Source: Gadus chalcogrammus (taxonomy: Eukaryota; Chordata; Actinopteri; Gadiformes; Gadidae). Taken from it: 64,000 nt of DNA. Shown here one piece after another: positions 16,551 to 28,657 of this stretch (the first letter of the stretch is position 1; every line of letters begins with the position of its first letter). The position numbers were made by a program, and so were the translations under genes. Below the pieces are notes generated by a model. It was not told where the DNA came from and ran no database searches. It saw only the letters and a program-made list of their open reading frames with translations. The stretch is taken from contig NC_079415.1 in assembly GCF_026213295.1 (NCBI RefSeq), forward strand, positions 27,627,681-27,691,680. Direction: 5' to 3'.

Positions 16551-18500
16551 AGGATTGTGTTTCGGGCATATAGCTGCTTACCATTTAATCTCCTTCTTGT
16601 TCCATTTCATAATGTACAACAAGATTTGGTCATATTATTATGTTGACATCATTAAGCCCCACATTATTACAATTTATAATCTCATACCATCATAGGTATC
16701 CACATTTTGGAAAGAAGTACTTTAGAATATTGCTCTAGACCAAACGCCAACTAAAAACCACCTTTAAATCCATTACTTCATTGAATCGAGAGGGATTGTG
16801 ATCTCTATCAAGGATAATCGAGTTCTTAGAAAAAATTGCAATGACGACAACTAAAATATCCATAATGCTGAATTGATTTCGTATGATCTCTTCTATTCTT
16901 TCAGGTTAAGCTCAATTTTTTAAAAGCACTGAAATCAAATCGGGGAGCAGCTGTTGTTGGGGTAGCCTATTTGCTGTTCATTTTGCTGAAACCAAGACAA
17001 AATCCTTTTCAAAATATACTTTGAGGATTTGGGATTGATTGTATCAGGTCCGAAAAGAAAGGATCCTAATTCAATCACGAATCATATTAAATATGCAAAT
17101 ATTATGAATAATCTGCTCTCTATCTCCAAACCAACTATGACTCTATCCTGCTTTCCCGGTCATTCGTGTAAAAGAATGACCGGGAAGGAAAGGTCAAGAA
17201 AGACTTTTTAACCGGCCATGTTAAATTGGAACCAATGACCACAAACTTCTGTCGTCCATTCATTCTTTAATTCTTTCCTCTTCCTGTACATCCGTCCCTC
17301 TGCCCATGTCATCCATCACGCCAGGTTTAATATCCAGTTATTTTTAGCCCTTAGTCTTAACAGTTTTAGATTGGTTCACTCCCAGTCAGTGTGGATCCCG
17401 CTGCGACTCGTTTCATGGCTAAAGGTGCTAAATGGCTGTCCGCGGCTGTCAAACTTGCTAGCTACCCTCCCCTACTACTGAACCCTGTGACCCGGTTAGT
17501 CCCACGCTGTGCATGCGGACGACCAGTCCATACTACTGCCCTCGTTACTCTAAAACACAGCAGGGGGTGGTTCGCCAAACAGTGAAAGTGCTTAATTCTG
17601 GTAATCAGCCTCCACTCACTTTTAGCTTTTAACACTGTAATATATCATATATTTTTGTTTTATATAGCACTGATATCCAGGGCTTGATTCGACCTATTTA
17701 ATTGGATCCGTCAGCCCCTTTGCCACTATTAAAATCTGTAAATACATTTTGTGTGGACTATTTAATGTTATCTGTTGTCATTCAGCAACAAATTAAACGA
17801 GAATTTACAATTATAATTACTGTTGTTATGGGCATGCCATATAGTGTTTACTAGGCTCCAATGTCATGTCAAAGGATGTATAGAATCTAAACAAGTACGG
17901 ATACTGAGCGTGTTGGGCTACTTAGCCTGTTACCCGCATTAAGCACGTAATTGTAGCAAGGCGCTGGCCAAAAAAAAAGAATGCTTTGATAGACTAGATT
18001 AATGCTTTTGATTTTCTAAAGACTTTACTTGCGTCAATATCCCGGTTAAAATGTTTATATGTGAATATAGATATATATATATATATATATACCGTAGGCT
18101 ATATATATATACATACAAAATGTGTGCGTACAATTAAGGCACCAACTCTATGAAATACTCTGAACGAATGATCATATTTGCTGCATTCCTAATGTCACCA
18201 CCGTTTGCTAGATTAATGTGGGAGATACACAAGGAAAAACTTTAATAGAACAATATCCGGCCGCGCTGCAAAGGTGTGGCTAAGCAGGAACAGCAGCTGA
18301 TTTCTCCGGGGAGCTCCGAGGTGTCGGGGAGCAGCGGTATTGTTTTTTCACACTTCATTCGTCAATAACTAAAGCCAGCACGTTGTTGTGAACAACGTCA
18401 CTTCACCTCGCTCCCGAGTGCTGGATCCTACAGCGCCTGACACACGGTCGGTCACGACGCGCGTCCAGAACAAGACTCAGACCGTTGGTCGGTCTGTCTG
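16551..18500. other. Intronic DNA with one hairpin and a (TA)n run
   Basis: A perfect 13-bp stem lies at 17153-17165 / 17174-17186 (TTCCCGGTCATTC and its complement, 8-nt loop). A (TA)n run lies at 18068-18111. Nothing coding was recognised. Confidence 0.45.
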
Positions 18501-18506
18501 TTAAGA

Positions 18507-19121
<615 letters not shown>

Positions 19122-19725
19122 CGTTAGGATAATCGTGAATGTTTTTTAGTCGGTTGTACAGTGGGAATATCAAACGCTGGGCCTTCAGCTCAGAGGTGTC
19201 ACACCCAAGGGGAGGACAGGTGTAGCTCATGAGGTTAATTAAGTGCACAGGCATGCCTACAGACCCACAATGACCAATAGTGTTCGACCCAGCTCTGTGG
19301 TAGAGGCCTGTTGTGTCAGACATCATTTTTTACTTTTCATTGCAATTTGCCGTGATTAATCGTGACATTTCACAGACAAAACTTTTAATAAAAACCTGAT
19401 TTGAAAAAAGGATGCGTTTTCAAAAGCACAAATCGTATTGCTCTGAATTGAACGATTCTTTGCCAAACAAGCAGCACCTGATTGAGACAAAAAAATGATA
19501 GCCGTTAGTTCATTGTAAATTGTAGCCATCACCAACCCCCGACGCTCAATCTCTCTTCCTCTTGGCCTGGTCTGCGGTAGAGAGCGGGGAGAGACTTCAG
19601 GGTGAGTCTTTGGTTGGTTCCTGGGAGATATATCCACAGGATTTGCACTAATCTGAACACTCCTCATGGGGGATTAAGGACAGCCGGAGACACCGGTTTT
19701 CTTTCTTCCTTCTTTATCCTGGTAA
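19122..19725. other. Intronic DNA, nothing recognised
   Basis: No exon, RNA or transposon end identified. Confidence 0.35.
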
Positions 19726-19772
19726 GGAGAGGGTCAGGGGGGGTGAAGAGAGGGAGGGATGGAATGGGGGGG

Positions 19773-20533
<761 letters not shown>

Positions 20534-21670
20534 GGGATGAACAAAGCGATGGACGAAGAGACCAGGAAAACACCTTCAGGTGGGGATGAATTGATATTCC
20601 AGGACTGCTCTTGCGTGTACTCTCTCTTTGGAATGGAAACAAACATAACATTAAAAAGACATGACTCGAATAACTCCTTCAAAAGATCAGCGTTTAGTAT
20701 TGACCATGTGTTTCATGTCCAAGAACTACATTTGCAAAAGGAAGGTGAATATCTTGGATGGAATTTAACAACTTTGTCCTTTCTTACGGTGAATTCCAAT
20801 TCAAAGGATATGCTTATGGTGTGGTTTGTCCCTTGAAAGACTGTTCCTTCATTCCTTGCTCACCTTGTTGCCGTAAATCGCTAATGCTAGAGAGCAGAGC
20901 CAGAGAGAGCGTTTGTGTAGTTTACACAAGCTATATTTATAAGCTTTGGAATAAAAGCAAGCCTATGAATTGCATTTGATGGACAGTTTGCAAATACTGC
21001 GCATTGTCCATTTAATGACTACGACTTAGTCATTATAGGGTCAGGAGAAACTCAACCTTCAAAGAGAATAGCCTCTCCCAGGACTTTAAGGTGAGGCAAG
21101 GAAAGCTTACTTGTACAGCACACTTCAAACACAAAGTCCACATAGAGAGATGCATATAGGTGGGGATCACTTCTAAAGACATTTAAAGGAAATGGATCAA
21201 CAGTCAAAATATTTATCTTTGTCACCAAAGCGTATCTGAAACACAATTCAAATTTCATGCAGCTATTTGTCAGTAACTAACCCAAAACACCTGCTATTGT
21301 CCTCAATAGGGCTCTGAGAAACTCCCCAAAACCAAGAGGCAAGTGGGCGAACCCATAAGAGGAATCATTGGTTTGAATACTGCCATTTAATAAGTTGTGA
21401 AACCATTAAGATGAACTTTATAAGCTTGATAACCAAATAGCCATAATGTTTTGTTGACCAGATTAGAGTCACCCAACTGCCTTTCAAACGATGGGGGCGG
21501 GGCCATTGTTGGCCGAGGCGGGGCTACTTGGTGTATGGGCGGGAAATACATGAGCAGAGGCGGGGCTTAACAGGTCAGAACGACAGAAGCTAAGCAAGCT
21601 TTGGAGATTAGGCTTGGAGGTGGAAGGTAATGGCGTAAAGGCACCCAAAGCTGACACCAATGCTGCCTCG
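20534..21670. other. Intronic DNA, nothing recognised
   Basis: Open frames up to 99 codons lack any resemblance to known proteins. No repeats. Confidence 0.35.
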
Positions 21671-21673
21671 TTT

Positions 21674-21841
<168 letters not shown>

Positions 21842-22109
21842 CTTTATTTCAAACAACACTTATTTATGTCGTTGTGTTGGCTGGAGGCAGTTGGAGAGGA
21901 AAGTGACAGTAAATGAGGTCTATAGGGCTTGGTCGGACAGCATCCCATATTGAGAGTTATAGTACTGTTATATCCTAAATCATTGTAAACACCAGTTTCA
22001 AACACCACATTGTCTTCCTATGAGGACGATTCATTTTATGAATGATTACTAAACAATGACCAAGCAAGGTTATGTTGTGATGTACAAGCCCTATCAAAAC
22101 TGGGCCTAT

Positions 22110-22345
22110 CAGCCTAGTGCTCCTCCTCCACCTCCTCCCCCTTCTCTTCCTCCTCCTAGTCCTCCTCCTCCTCCTCCCTCTTCTCCTCCTAACTTCCTCC
22201 TCCTCCCCTCTTCCTTATCGCCCTTCTCCTCCTCCCCCTCTTCCCCGTCATCCTCCTCCTCCCCCCCATCCTCCTCCTTCTCCTCCTCCCCCTCACCCTC
22301 CTCCTCCCCCCTCCTCCTTCCCCTCCTCCCCCCTCAGCTCCTTGG
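22110..22345. repeat. (CCT)n homopyrimidine tract
   Basis: About 235 bp of CCT/CTT triplet-like sequence, nearly purine-free. Confidence 0.9.
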
Positions 22346-22439
22346 GGTGTTCTCCTCATCCACTAAAATAGAACGTCTCATATCTCAGACGAGCACGTTC
22401 AGCCGGGCGGCGGGCCTTCACTCTGTAGCCTCTCTCTCC

Positions 22440-22492
22440 CTCTAACCTATTGCTATCCTCCCTCTCTCTGAGTCTGATAGCCATTCTACCAA

Positions 22493-22572
<80 letters not shown>

Positions 22573-22686
22573 CTCATAGTCTCTCTATCACATTTCTCTC
22601 TCTCTTTGACTGCAACCATGTCCTTCGGACTCCTTTGCTCTCATTCTTGTTTTCTATCGGTCTTCTCTCGTTTCTCTTCTTCCCTA

Positions 22687-22732
<46 letters not shown>

Positions 22733-22733
22733 C
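22440..22733. repeat. (CT)n microsatellites
   Basis: Two CT arrays (22495-22570 and 22689-22733) in pyrimidine-rich DNA. Confidence 0.95.
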
Positions 22734-22863
22734 CTCTGGTCCATGTTATCTGGACCTCTCTCTCCAAGAGCCCTACTTCAGACTGGTAATGGACACCCAA
22801 GTGCAGGCCGCTGACTTCCGTCTACAAACTGTGGTCCAAGCCCAGGGACACTGGATTGTGTTT

Positions 22864-22865
<2 letters not shown>

Positions 22866-22917
<52 letters not shown>
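22866..22917. repeat. (TG)n microsatellite
   Basis: About 50 bp of TG. Confidence 0.95.
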
Positions 22918-22918
<1 letters not shown>

Positions 22919-22969
22919 CCTGTAGCTTACCTGGGTAAGCTATCACGTAAACATAAAAGATAAAATGAT

Positions 22970-22985
22970 AGAGAGAGAGAGAGAA

Positions 22986-23073
<88 letters not shown>

Positions 23074-23086
23074 AGAGAGAGAGAGA

Positions 23087-23130
<44 letters not shown>

Positions 23131-23134
23131 GAGA
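22970..23134. repeat. (AG)n microsatellite bounding the LINE 3' end
   Basis: About 165 bp of AG ((TC)n on the - strand). It abuts the 3' end of the ORF1-only LINE, directly beyond its AATAAA. Confidence 0.95.
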
Positions 23135-24837
23135 AACTTTATTCAACGTTTCTTTCTTCAAACAATTTAACCTTTTAACACAGACAACGAAGACTTTAGG
23201 TTAGACAGCAATAAATAATAAATAAACTAAATAAACACACTCATTAAAACGCAGTTAAAAAAACAACAACAACACATTGACAGTGTAAAGTGACTCGTTC
23301 AAGCTGACGTTATGAGAGACAGCAGGCACACTGCTTTATATACCCTCTGCATCTTCAACATTGCTTAGCTCTTTTGCTAGTCTCTGCCCAATTTTTTTCA
23401 ATCTGTAATACTCCTTCTCAGTGAAACCTCCCTCCCCTCTGATGTTCATCTGAGATTTTACAGATAGCAACAGCATTTTTTTGTCTGCAAAATGTTTATC
23501 ATACTGGACATTCTTCATATTTTTTGTTCTTTTCAAGAACACCTCACTATGTACTGAGTACATCCCATCCAGCTGTGAAGCAGAAGCCAGTGGTGAGTCA
23601 GTGAGGGGCTGGCTGTCTGTTACACAGTCCACCATCTCCTCCTCCTCCTCACTGGACTCTGTCTCTACACCACTAGACTCTGTCTGCACCTCCTTCTCCT
23701 CCCCATCTGCTGTTTTCTTGGCTTTAGAGCCACAGGTTTCACTGGTCTGTTTCCTTTTAAGAAGGGGAGCCTTACACCTACTGTCTTCCTCCTCCATCAA
23801 CCCACCCTCACTGTCCCTCTGCTCTACTGCAGCAGAGCTGGGCCCAGCCTCTACACTCTCTGCTGGTTCTGTAACATTGTCCCCCTTCTCCTGAACAACA
23901 CACTCATTCTTTTTTCCATTGTCAACACATAATAGAAAAGCCTTTTCTGGATTTTCCCCACACTGCTTTGCAGTTACAACATTTTCTTCTGTGATCTCAA
24001 TGCTTGCAGCCCGCTGTTTTACAGCGTCCACATCTTTGGAGGGGCCTGCTGTCGCCTCAGCAGGCTCAGGCCGATTTTTTGTGGCTATTTCCGGGCAAGC
24101 TCTGACTAAATGCCCTTCTTTCCCGCAGGCAAAAAACTTCAGAGTTCCAGAATTTACAAACACAGCATAGTCAAAATCATCCACCCTTAATTGAAAAACT
24201 AAACTCAGTTCACTGTCCTTCTTGTTCAGAATCATGTGCACTTGCCGTCTATGTGACACTACATGCCGCAGCAGGGGAGACTTGCAGCCTGACGGCAGCT
24301 TCCTGATTGGAGACACTATTTTCCCGTGCCTCGATAGTTCCCGAACCAGAACCTCGTCGCCGATGAACGGAGGGATGTTAGAAATAGTAATCCTCGCTGC
24401 CGGCGTTGTAAGCGGAGACACGGACACAAACAAATCATTCACAACGATCCCAGATTCCACCACTTGGTATGCCTTTGCCACGCTGTCCACAAAAATAACG
24501 ACCCCTCCGTTCATCCGGGCCGCGGACTTGATGCTGCTGTGCCCGACAACGTCTGCCACTGCCAGACTGCAGTCCTCCACTGAACACGGGAAGGTGGTGG
24601 AGATCTTGAAGCCATGCCTGCGGCTGAGCCCCTCGAACACTGCCATACTCTCGGCGCACCGACCAGCGGCCGCTGGTCGATCGCGAAAAAACACCCCAAA
24701 GTAGCACCAAAAAACACCAAACACCTCGCAAAACCGTCACCCAACCATATATACAACATTTACCGAAAAAAACTATGAAAAAGGTTCGCTCTCACACACG
24801 CTCCGCTCTGCTCCGCAAATCACGCACCTTCCGCTCA

Positions 24838-24840
<3 letters not shown>
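23135..24840 (-). mobile_element. Tx1-group-like LINE reduced to ORF1, inserted in a (TC)n microsatellite
   Basis: Read on the - strand, the segment runs from a (TC)n tract (24907 to 24841), through a ~195-nt GC-rich leader, one intact ORF (24646 to 23336) and a ~200-nt 3' region. That region ends in AATAAA (23143-23138), and a few bases later a second (TC)n tract begins. There is no reverse transcriptase or endonuclease frame anywhere in it. The ORF resembles ORF1 of Tx1-type LINEs, and some fish Tx1 lineages are reported to target TC microsatellites (Kibi, from memory). It lies antisense in hs6st3 intron 1. It is either an internal deletion of a full element or an ORF1-only family. Confidence 0.7.
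23336..24646 (-). CDS. LINE ORF1 protein, Tx1-like, with a zinc knuckle lacking its first cysteine
   Basis: An intact 436-codon frame from the first ATG (24646). The N-terminal ~165 residues carry RNA-recognition-like stretches, and the phrase ISNIPPFIGDEVLVRELSRHG resembles the second RRM-like region of Tx1-type ORF1 proteins. A retroviral-type knuckle follows at about 171-184 (FFACGKEGHLVRAC), but its first position is Phe instead of Cys, a TGT-to-TTT-type change. The middle is acidic, Ser/Glu-rich and probably disordered. The C-terminal ~70 residues are basic (FLKRTKNMKNVQYDKHFADK...). Such proteins bind LINE RNA as chaperones. Whether this copy is expressed is unknown; its stop-free state suggests youth or selection. 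Annotation pipelines may label it a hypothetical or TX1-like protein. Confidence 0.7.
   Translation of the reverse strand: MAVFEGLSRRHGFKISTTFPCSVEDCSLAVADVVGHSSIKSAARMNGGVVIFVDSVAKAYQVVESGIVVNDLFVSVSPLTTPAARITISNIPPFIGDEVLVRELSRHGKIVSPIRKLPSGCKSPLLRHVVSHRRQVHMILNKKDSELSLVFQLRVDDFDYAVFVNSGTLKFFACGKEGHLVRACPEIATKNRPEPAEATAGPSKDVDAVKQRAASIEITEENVVTAKQCGENPEKAFLLCVDNGKKNECVVQEKGDNVTEPAESVEAGPSSAAVEQRDSEGGLMEEEDSRCKAPLLKRKQTSETCGSKAKKTADGEEKEVQTESSGVETESSEEEEEMVDCVTDSQPLTDSPLASASQLDGMYSVHSEVFLKRTKNMKNVQYDKHFADKKMLLLSVKSQMNIRGEGGFTEKEYYRLKKIGQRLAKELSNVEDAEGI

Positions 24841-24907
<67 letters not shown>
24841..24907. repeat. (AG)n microsatellite bounding the LINE 5' end
   Basis: 67 bp of AG on the + strand ((TC)n in the element's sense). 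It directly abuts the leader of the LINE. Confidence 0.95.
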
Positions 24908-24914
<7 letters not shown>

Positions 24915-24924
24915 CCAGCGATTA

Positions 24925-24975
24925 TAGGAACTGTCAGAGGAAGGTCATCAAGGAGCAGGTAGGGGTTAGACAGTA
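24925..24975 (-). repeat. Single reverse copy of the 41-bp minisatellite unit
   Basis: 'ggtcatcaaggagcaggtaggggttagacagtacagagac'-type sequence, the reverse complement of the unit arrayed at 27560-27822. A (CCA)n run follows at 24980-25040. Confidence 0.75.
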
Positions 24976-25272
24976 CAGAGACCCCCACCACCACCTCTAC
25001 CAACATTACTGCCACCACCACCACCAAGACCACCACCACCCTGTTATTAATTAGCCCTGACCTTCATCCAGTGGATAGCAACAGAGAGCAGGAGGAGGTG
25101 GAATGGGTTGGCATTTTGCCGTCTATTCAAAGCACAAAAGGTCACAGTGGTGTAATGGGAGGCGCTGTAAAGGCAGTAGTGATGATGGCGGCCATCGTAA
25201 GCATTCATCCAGCGGGCGCTCTGCCGCGGGCGATCCCGACGAGATACAGAGACAGGACAGAATGGCCGTCAC

Positions 25273-25490
<218 letters not shown>

Positions 25491-25639
25491 TTTCAGTCGA
25501 GTGGTAGGTGGAGGGATGGGAGGCAAAGACAGGTCATGTCCAGCCATGATGTGTAGTAGTGGAAGCCTTTCTGTGTGTGGAAGTTCAGGAACCATAAATA
25601 AGGGTTGTTGGAAATAAAGAGGCTGTAATTACAGATCTG

Positions 25640-25897
25640 GGATGTAGTGAGTGTGTGTGCTTGACTGTGTTTGTGTGTGTGGTGGGTGTTTATGTGTGTT
25701 GGGGGTATATGATGTTTACGTGTATGTGTATGCGCGTGTATGTACTCTTTATGATTGTTATTTTTCTCTGTGTGTGCGTGTGGTTGTGTGTTTATACGTG
25801 TGTGTGTGTGTGTGTGTGTGTGTTGTGTGTGTGTGTGTGTATGTGTGTCTGTGTGTGTGTGTGCGTGTGTGTTTGTGTGTGTGTCTGTGTCAGTGTT

Positions 25898-25940
<43 letters not shown>

Positions 25941-25942
25941 AA
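25640..25942. repeat. Degenerate (GT)n region
   Basis: About 300 bp dominated by GT dinucleotides with frequent variants, densest at 25796-25942. Confidence 0.9.
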
Positions 25943-26552
25943 GACTAAATGGTTACATAGAAGGCAGTACAACAAAATTACACGAATCCAACTGTTGTTA
26001 AAAAACATAGCCTTTATCATTCATGGTAAATAATAGCCACAATTGTCCGATAAGGTAACCTGGAATTTGAATATGTCAATCACCAGTTTTGACATCCACC
26101 ACACAGAGCCAGGAAACAAAATAAATCTTGAACTAAAAATAAAGAAATATTGCAAAAATTCTTCTTTTCTTTTATTACTTTATTAAAATGACACTTCCTT
26201 CAAATTGCTCCACTCGTTGATGTTGATGGAACGGTTATTTCTGAGTTGGAGGACTGTCACCTTTACATCATACAAATCTTGAAATGAGGGAGAGACATAT
26301 ACATTTATGTGCTTAGACAGGAAGCTGTACTGATTAGAAAGGAAGGGAAAACCTGCCAGTCTTCATCACCCTTCCTGTTGGAAAATAATTGCCTGAGGAT
26401 TGTTGGTTCACAGTGCGAACCAATTAGCATCTGACAATCCTGATAACAATAGATGACTTCTGGAAACAATGACAGAAGGCTAAGCCTCGACTTCCACTTC
26501 TATAGTCAAAAACGTTGTAATGTTTTCAGAATAAACGTGACCTGGTTTTCCA

Positions 26553-26665
26553 GCCCCTACCTACTTCTTAATGTCCTGTCTCTGTACTGTCCAACCCCTA
26601 CCTGCTCCTCAATGACCTGTCTCTGTAGTGTCTGACCCCTACCTGCTTGATGCTGTACAGTAATA
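26553..26665 (+). repeat. Short array of the 41-bp minisatellite unit
   Basis: About 2.5 degenerate copies of the unit 'cccctacctgctcctcaatgacctgtctctgtactgtct', matching the larger array at 27560-27822. Confidence 0.8.
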
Positions 26666-26777
26666 TAAAAATGAGGCATTTGAAAAAACGAGGGCAGAAG
26701 TCTAAACTAGTCAACGTATCACAGGGATATGTTCCCACAAAGTTTGCTTGCGCTACCACTCGCGCTAATAAAATAGC

Positions 26778-27345
26778 AGCCATACCACCCTGAACACCCC
26801 CAATCTCGTCTGATCTCGGAAGCTAAGCAGGGTCAGGCCTGGTTAGTACTTGGTTGGGAGACCGCCTGGGAATTCCAGGTGCTGTAAGTGGTGTCCGGTG
26901 GTGGCCAATAGGTGGCACTCTTCCCTCTGGCCCCTTCACTCATCAATCCCGATGCCCCAGTGCAGTGACGGGGACACTGTGCTGTGGAAGGTGCCATCCT
27001 TCGGAGGAGACGTAAATCCGAGGTCCTGACTCACTGTGGTCATAAAAGATCCAAGGACACTTATCGTAAAGAGTAGGGGTTTCCCCGGTGTCCTGGCCCA
27101 ACCAGGCTCATTCAATCTGGCCCCCCTAATAATCCTCCTGTACAATTGGCTGACTCATCATTAATTCCCTCCCTCTCAAGCTGGTGTGTGGTGAGCGTTC
27201 TGGCGCAGATTGGCTGCCGTGCATCACCCAAGTGGGTGCTACACACTGGTGGTGGTGAGTTAGGTCCCCCCCCCCTTCACTGTAAGCGTCTTTGGGTCAT
27301 TGAAAAGTGCTATATAAATATGATGAATTATTATTATTATAACGG
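26778..27345 (+). mobile_element. 5S rRNA-derived SINE (SINE3/DeuSINE type)
   Basis: The first ~115 bp are recognisably 5S rRNA: CCATACCACCCTGAACAC, ATCTCGTCTGATCTCGGAAG, AGCTAAGCAGGGTCAGGCC and TTGGGAGACCGCCTGGGAA, including the internal A and C boxes. About 400 bp of unrelated body follows, then a tail 'ctttgggtcattgaaaagtgctatataaatatgatgaattattatt', the LINE-like stem and short (ATT)n found at SINE 3' ends. This structure fits 5S-derived SINEs known from zebrafish and other fishes rather than a functional 5S gene. It sits in sense in hs6st3 intron 1. Confidence 0.88.
26786..26896 (+). pseudogene. 5S rRNA-related head of the SINE
   Basis: Near-complete 5S rRNA similarity. The RNA polymerase III internal control region is largely preserved, with a few substitutions (CCCCAATC for the usual CGCCCGATC, GGTTGGG for GGATGGG). 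No T-run terminator follows at the 5S end position. I therefore treat it as the promoter module of the SINE, not as an rRNA gene. Confidence 0.8.
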
Positions 27346-27559
27346 GTCCTTCCCATTCCAAACGGAAACAGGCTGGCGTTGCAACGAGCGCAATGCACTG
27401 TGGTAGTTGGAGGATTTCTTACGTTTGAGCCAGAGAGACACTTTCTGGCTTTTCTCAGGCAAGGATGAACCGATTTCAATTTTCTTTGCACATTTATAAT
27501 ACATAGAATTATTTACTTCATAACCTTCATATCTCCATCGATGAAGTATCCCTTTAAGG

Positions 27560-27822
27560 ACCTCTGAACTGTATAACCCCTACCTGCTCCTAAATGACCT
27601 GTCTCTGTACTGTTTAACCCCTACCTGCTCCTTAATGACCTCTCTCTGTACTGTCTAACCCCTACCTGCTCCATAATGACCTGTCTCTGTACTGTCTAAC
27701 CCCTACCTGCTCCTCAATGACCTGTCTCTGTACTGTCTAACCCCTACCTGCTCCATAATGACCTGTCTCTGTACTGTATAACCCCTACCTGCTCCATAAT
27801 GACCTGCCTCTGTATTGTGTGC
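27560..27822 (+). repeat. 41-bp minisatellite (six units) upstream of hs6st3 exon 2
   Basis: The phrase 'taacccctacctgctcc' recurs at 27573, 27614, 27655, 27696, 27737 and 27778, exactly 41 bp apart. Three of the units carry CTAAC, a branch-site-like word. No AG dinucleotide occurs from about 27559 to the acceptor at 27864. Confidence 0.92.
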
Positions 27823-27864
27823 CTCCCCTCTGTCTCTTCACCCCCCCCCCCCCCTCCCCCCCAG

Positions 27865-28657
27865 CAGGAACTTCTACTACATCACGGTGCTGCGGGACCC
27901 CGTGTCGCGCTACCTCAGCGAGTGGAAGCACGTGCAGCGCGGCGCCACCTGGAAGACGGCGGCTCACGTGTGCGACGGCCGGCCGCCCACAAGCGACGAG
28001 CTTCCCGCCTGCTACGCCGGCGAGGACTGGGCGGGCGTAGCCCTGGCCGACTTCACCGCCTGCGCCTCCAACCTGGCCAACAACCGGCAGGTGCGCATGC
28101 TGGCCGACCTCAGCCTGGTGGGCTGCTACAACGCCACGGGCGCCAGTGAGCCGCAAAGGGGGCGGGCACTGCTGGCCAGCGCCAAGGCCAACCTGCGCCG
28201 CATGGCGTTCTTCGGCCTCACGGAGTTCCAGCGCAAGACGCAGTACCTGTTTGAGGGGACCTTCGGCCTGCGCTTCCTGCGCGCCTTCACGCAGGCCAAC
28301 AACACACGGGCCGCCAGCACCGGCGTGGGCGAGGAGGTGCGGCAAAGGATCGCGGCGCTGAACGCGCTGGACGTGGAGCTGTACGAGTACGCACGGGAGC
28401 TGTTCCAGCGGCGCTACCGCACGCAGCGGCAGCGGGAGCGGGCGGAGGAACGGCGGCGGCTAAGGCGGCGGCGATGGCAGCGGGAGCGCCGGCAGAGGAA
28501 ACAGTACCGGGGCTTCCTGTCGCGCGTGTGGAGGCTGGGGGGAGGGGAGGAGGGGGAGGAGGAGGAAGAGAAGGAAGAGGATGAAGAGGAGGGGAGGGGG
28601 GAGATGGGGGAGGCGACCACCACAGAGGATTATAGCAATCAGGTGGTGCGGTGGTGA
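27865..28657 (+). CDS. hs6st3: Heparan-sulfate 6-O-sulfotransferase (HS6ST3-like), exon 2 and stop
   Basis: This exon completes the enzyme: codon 186 is split between the exons, and reading resumes RNFYYITVLRDPVSRYL. LRDPVSRYLSEW (about residues 195-206) is the 3'-phosphate PAPS-binding region, and NNRQVRMLADLSLVGCYN and MAFFGLTEFQRKTQYLFE are conserved 6-O-sulfotransferase blocks. A basic, Arg-rich coiled-coil-like segment follows (about 385-410). An unusually long Glu-rich tract comes next, and the protein ends EDYSNQVVRW, the HS6ST3-type C-terminus as I recall it; this is my main reason for choosing HS6ST3 over HS6ST1 or HS6ST2. The acceptor is CAGCAG, so use of the second AG (exon start 27868) would drop one Arg. 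Confidence 0.93.

Noticed and set aside
17391..17585. 64-codon frame with several cysteines
   Set aside because: Starts at GTG, no family resemblance, no splice context.
22056..22445. Proline/serine-rich frame
   Set aside because: Translation of a (CCT)n tract.
24647..24724. Longer start for the LINE ORF1
   Set aside because: The upstream extension begins with GTG; the first ATG is at 24646 and precedes the recognisable domain.
26786..26896. Functional 5S rRNA gene
   Set aside because: No terminator at the 5S end, several substitutions, and the sequence continues into a SINE body and tail.
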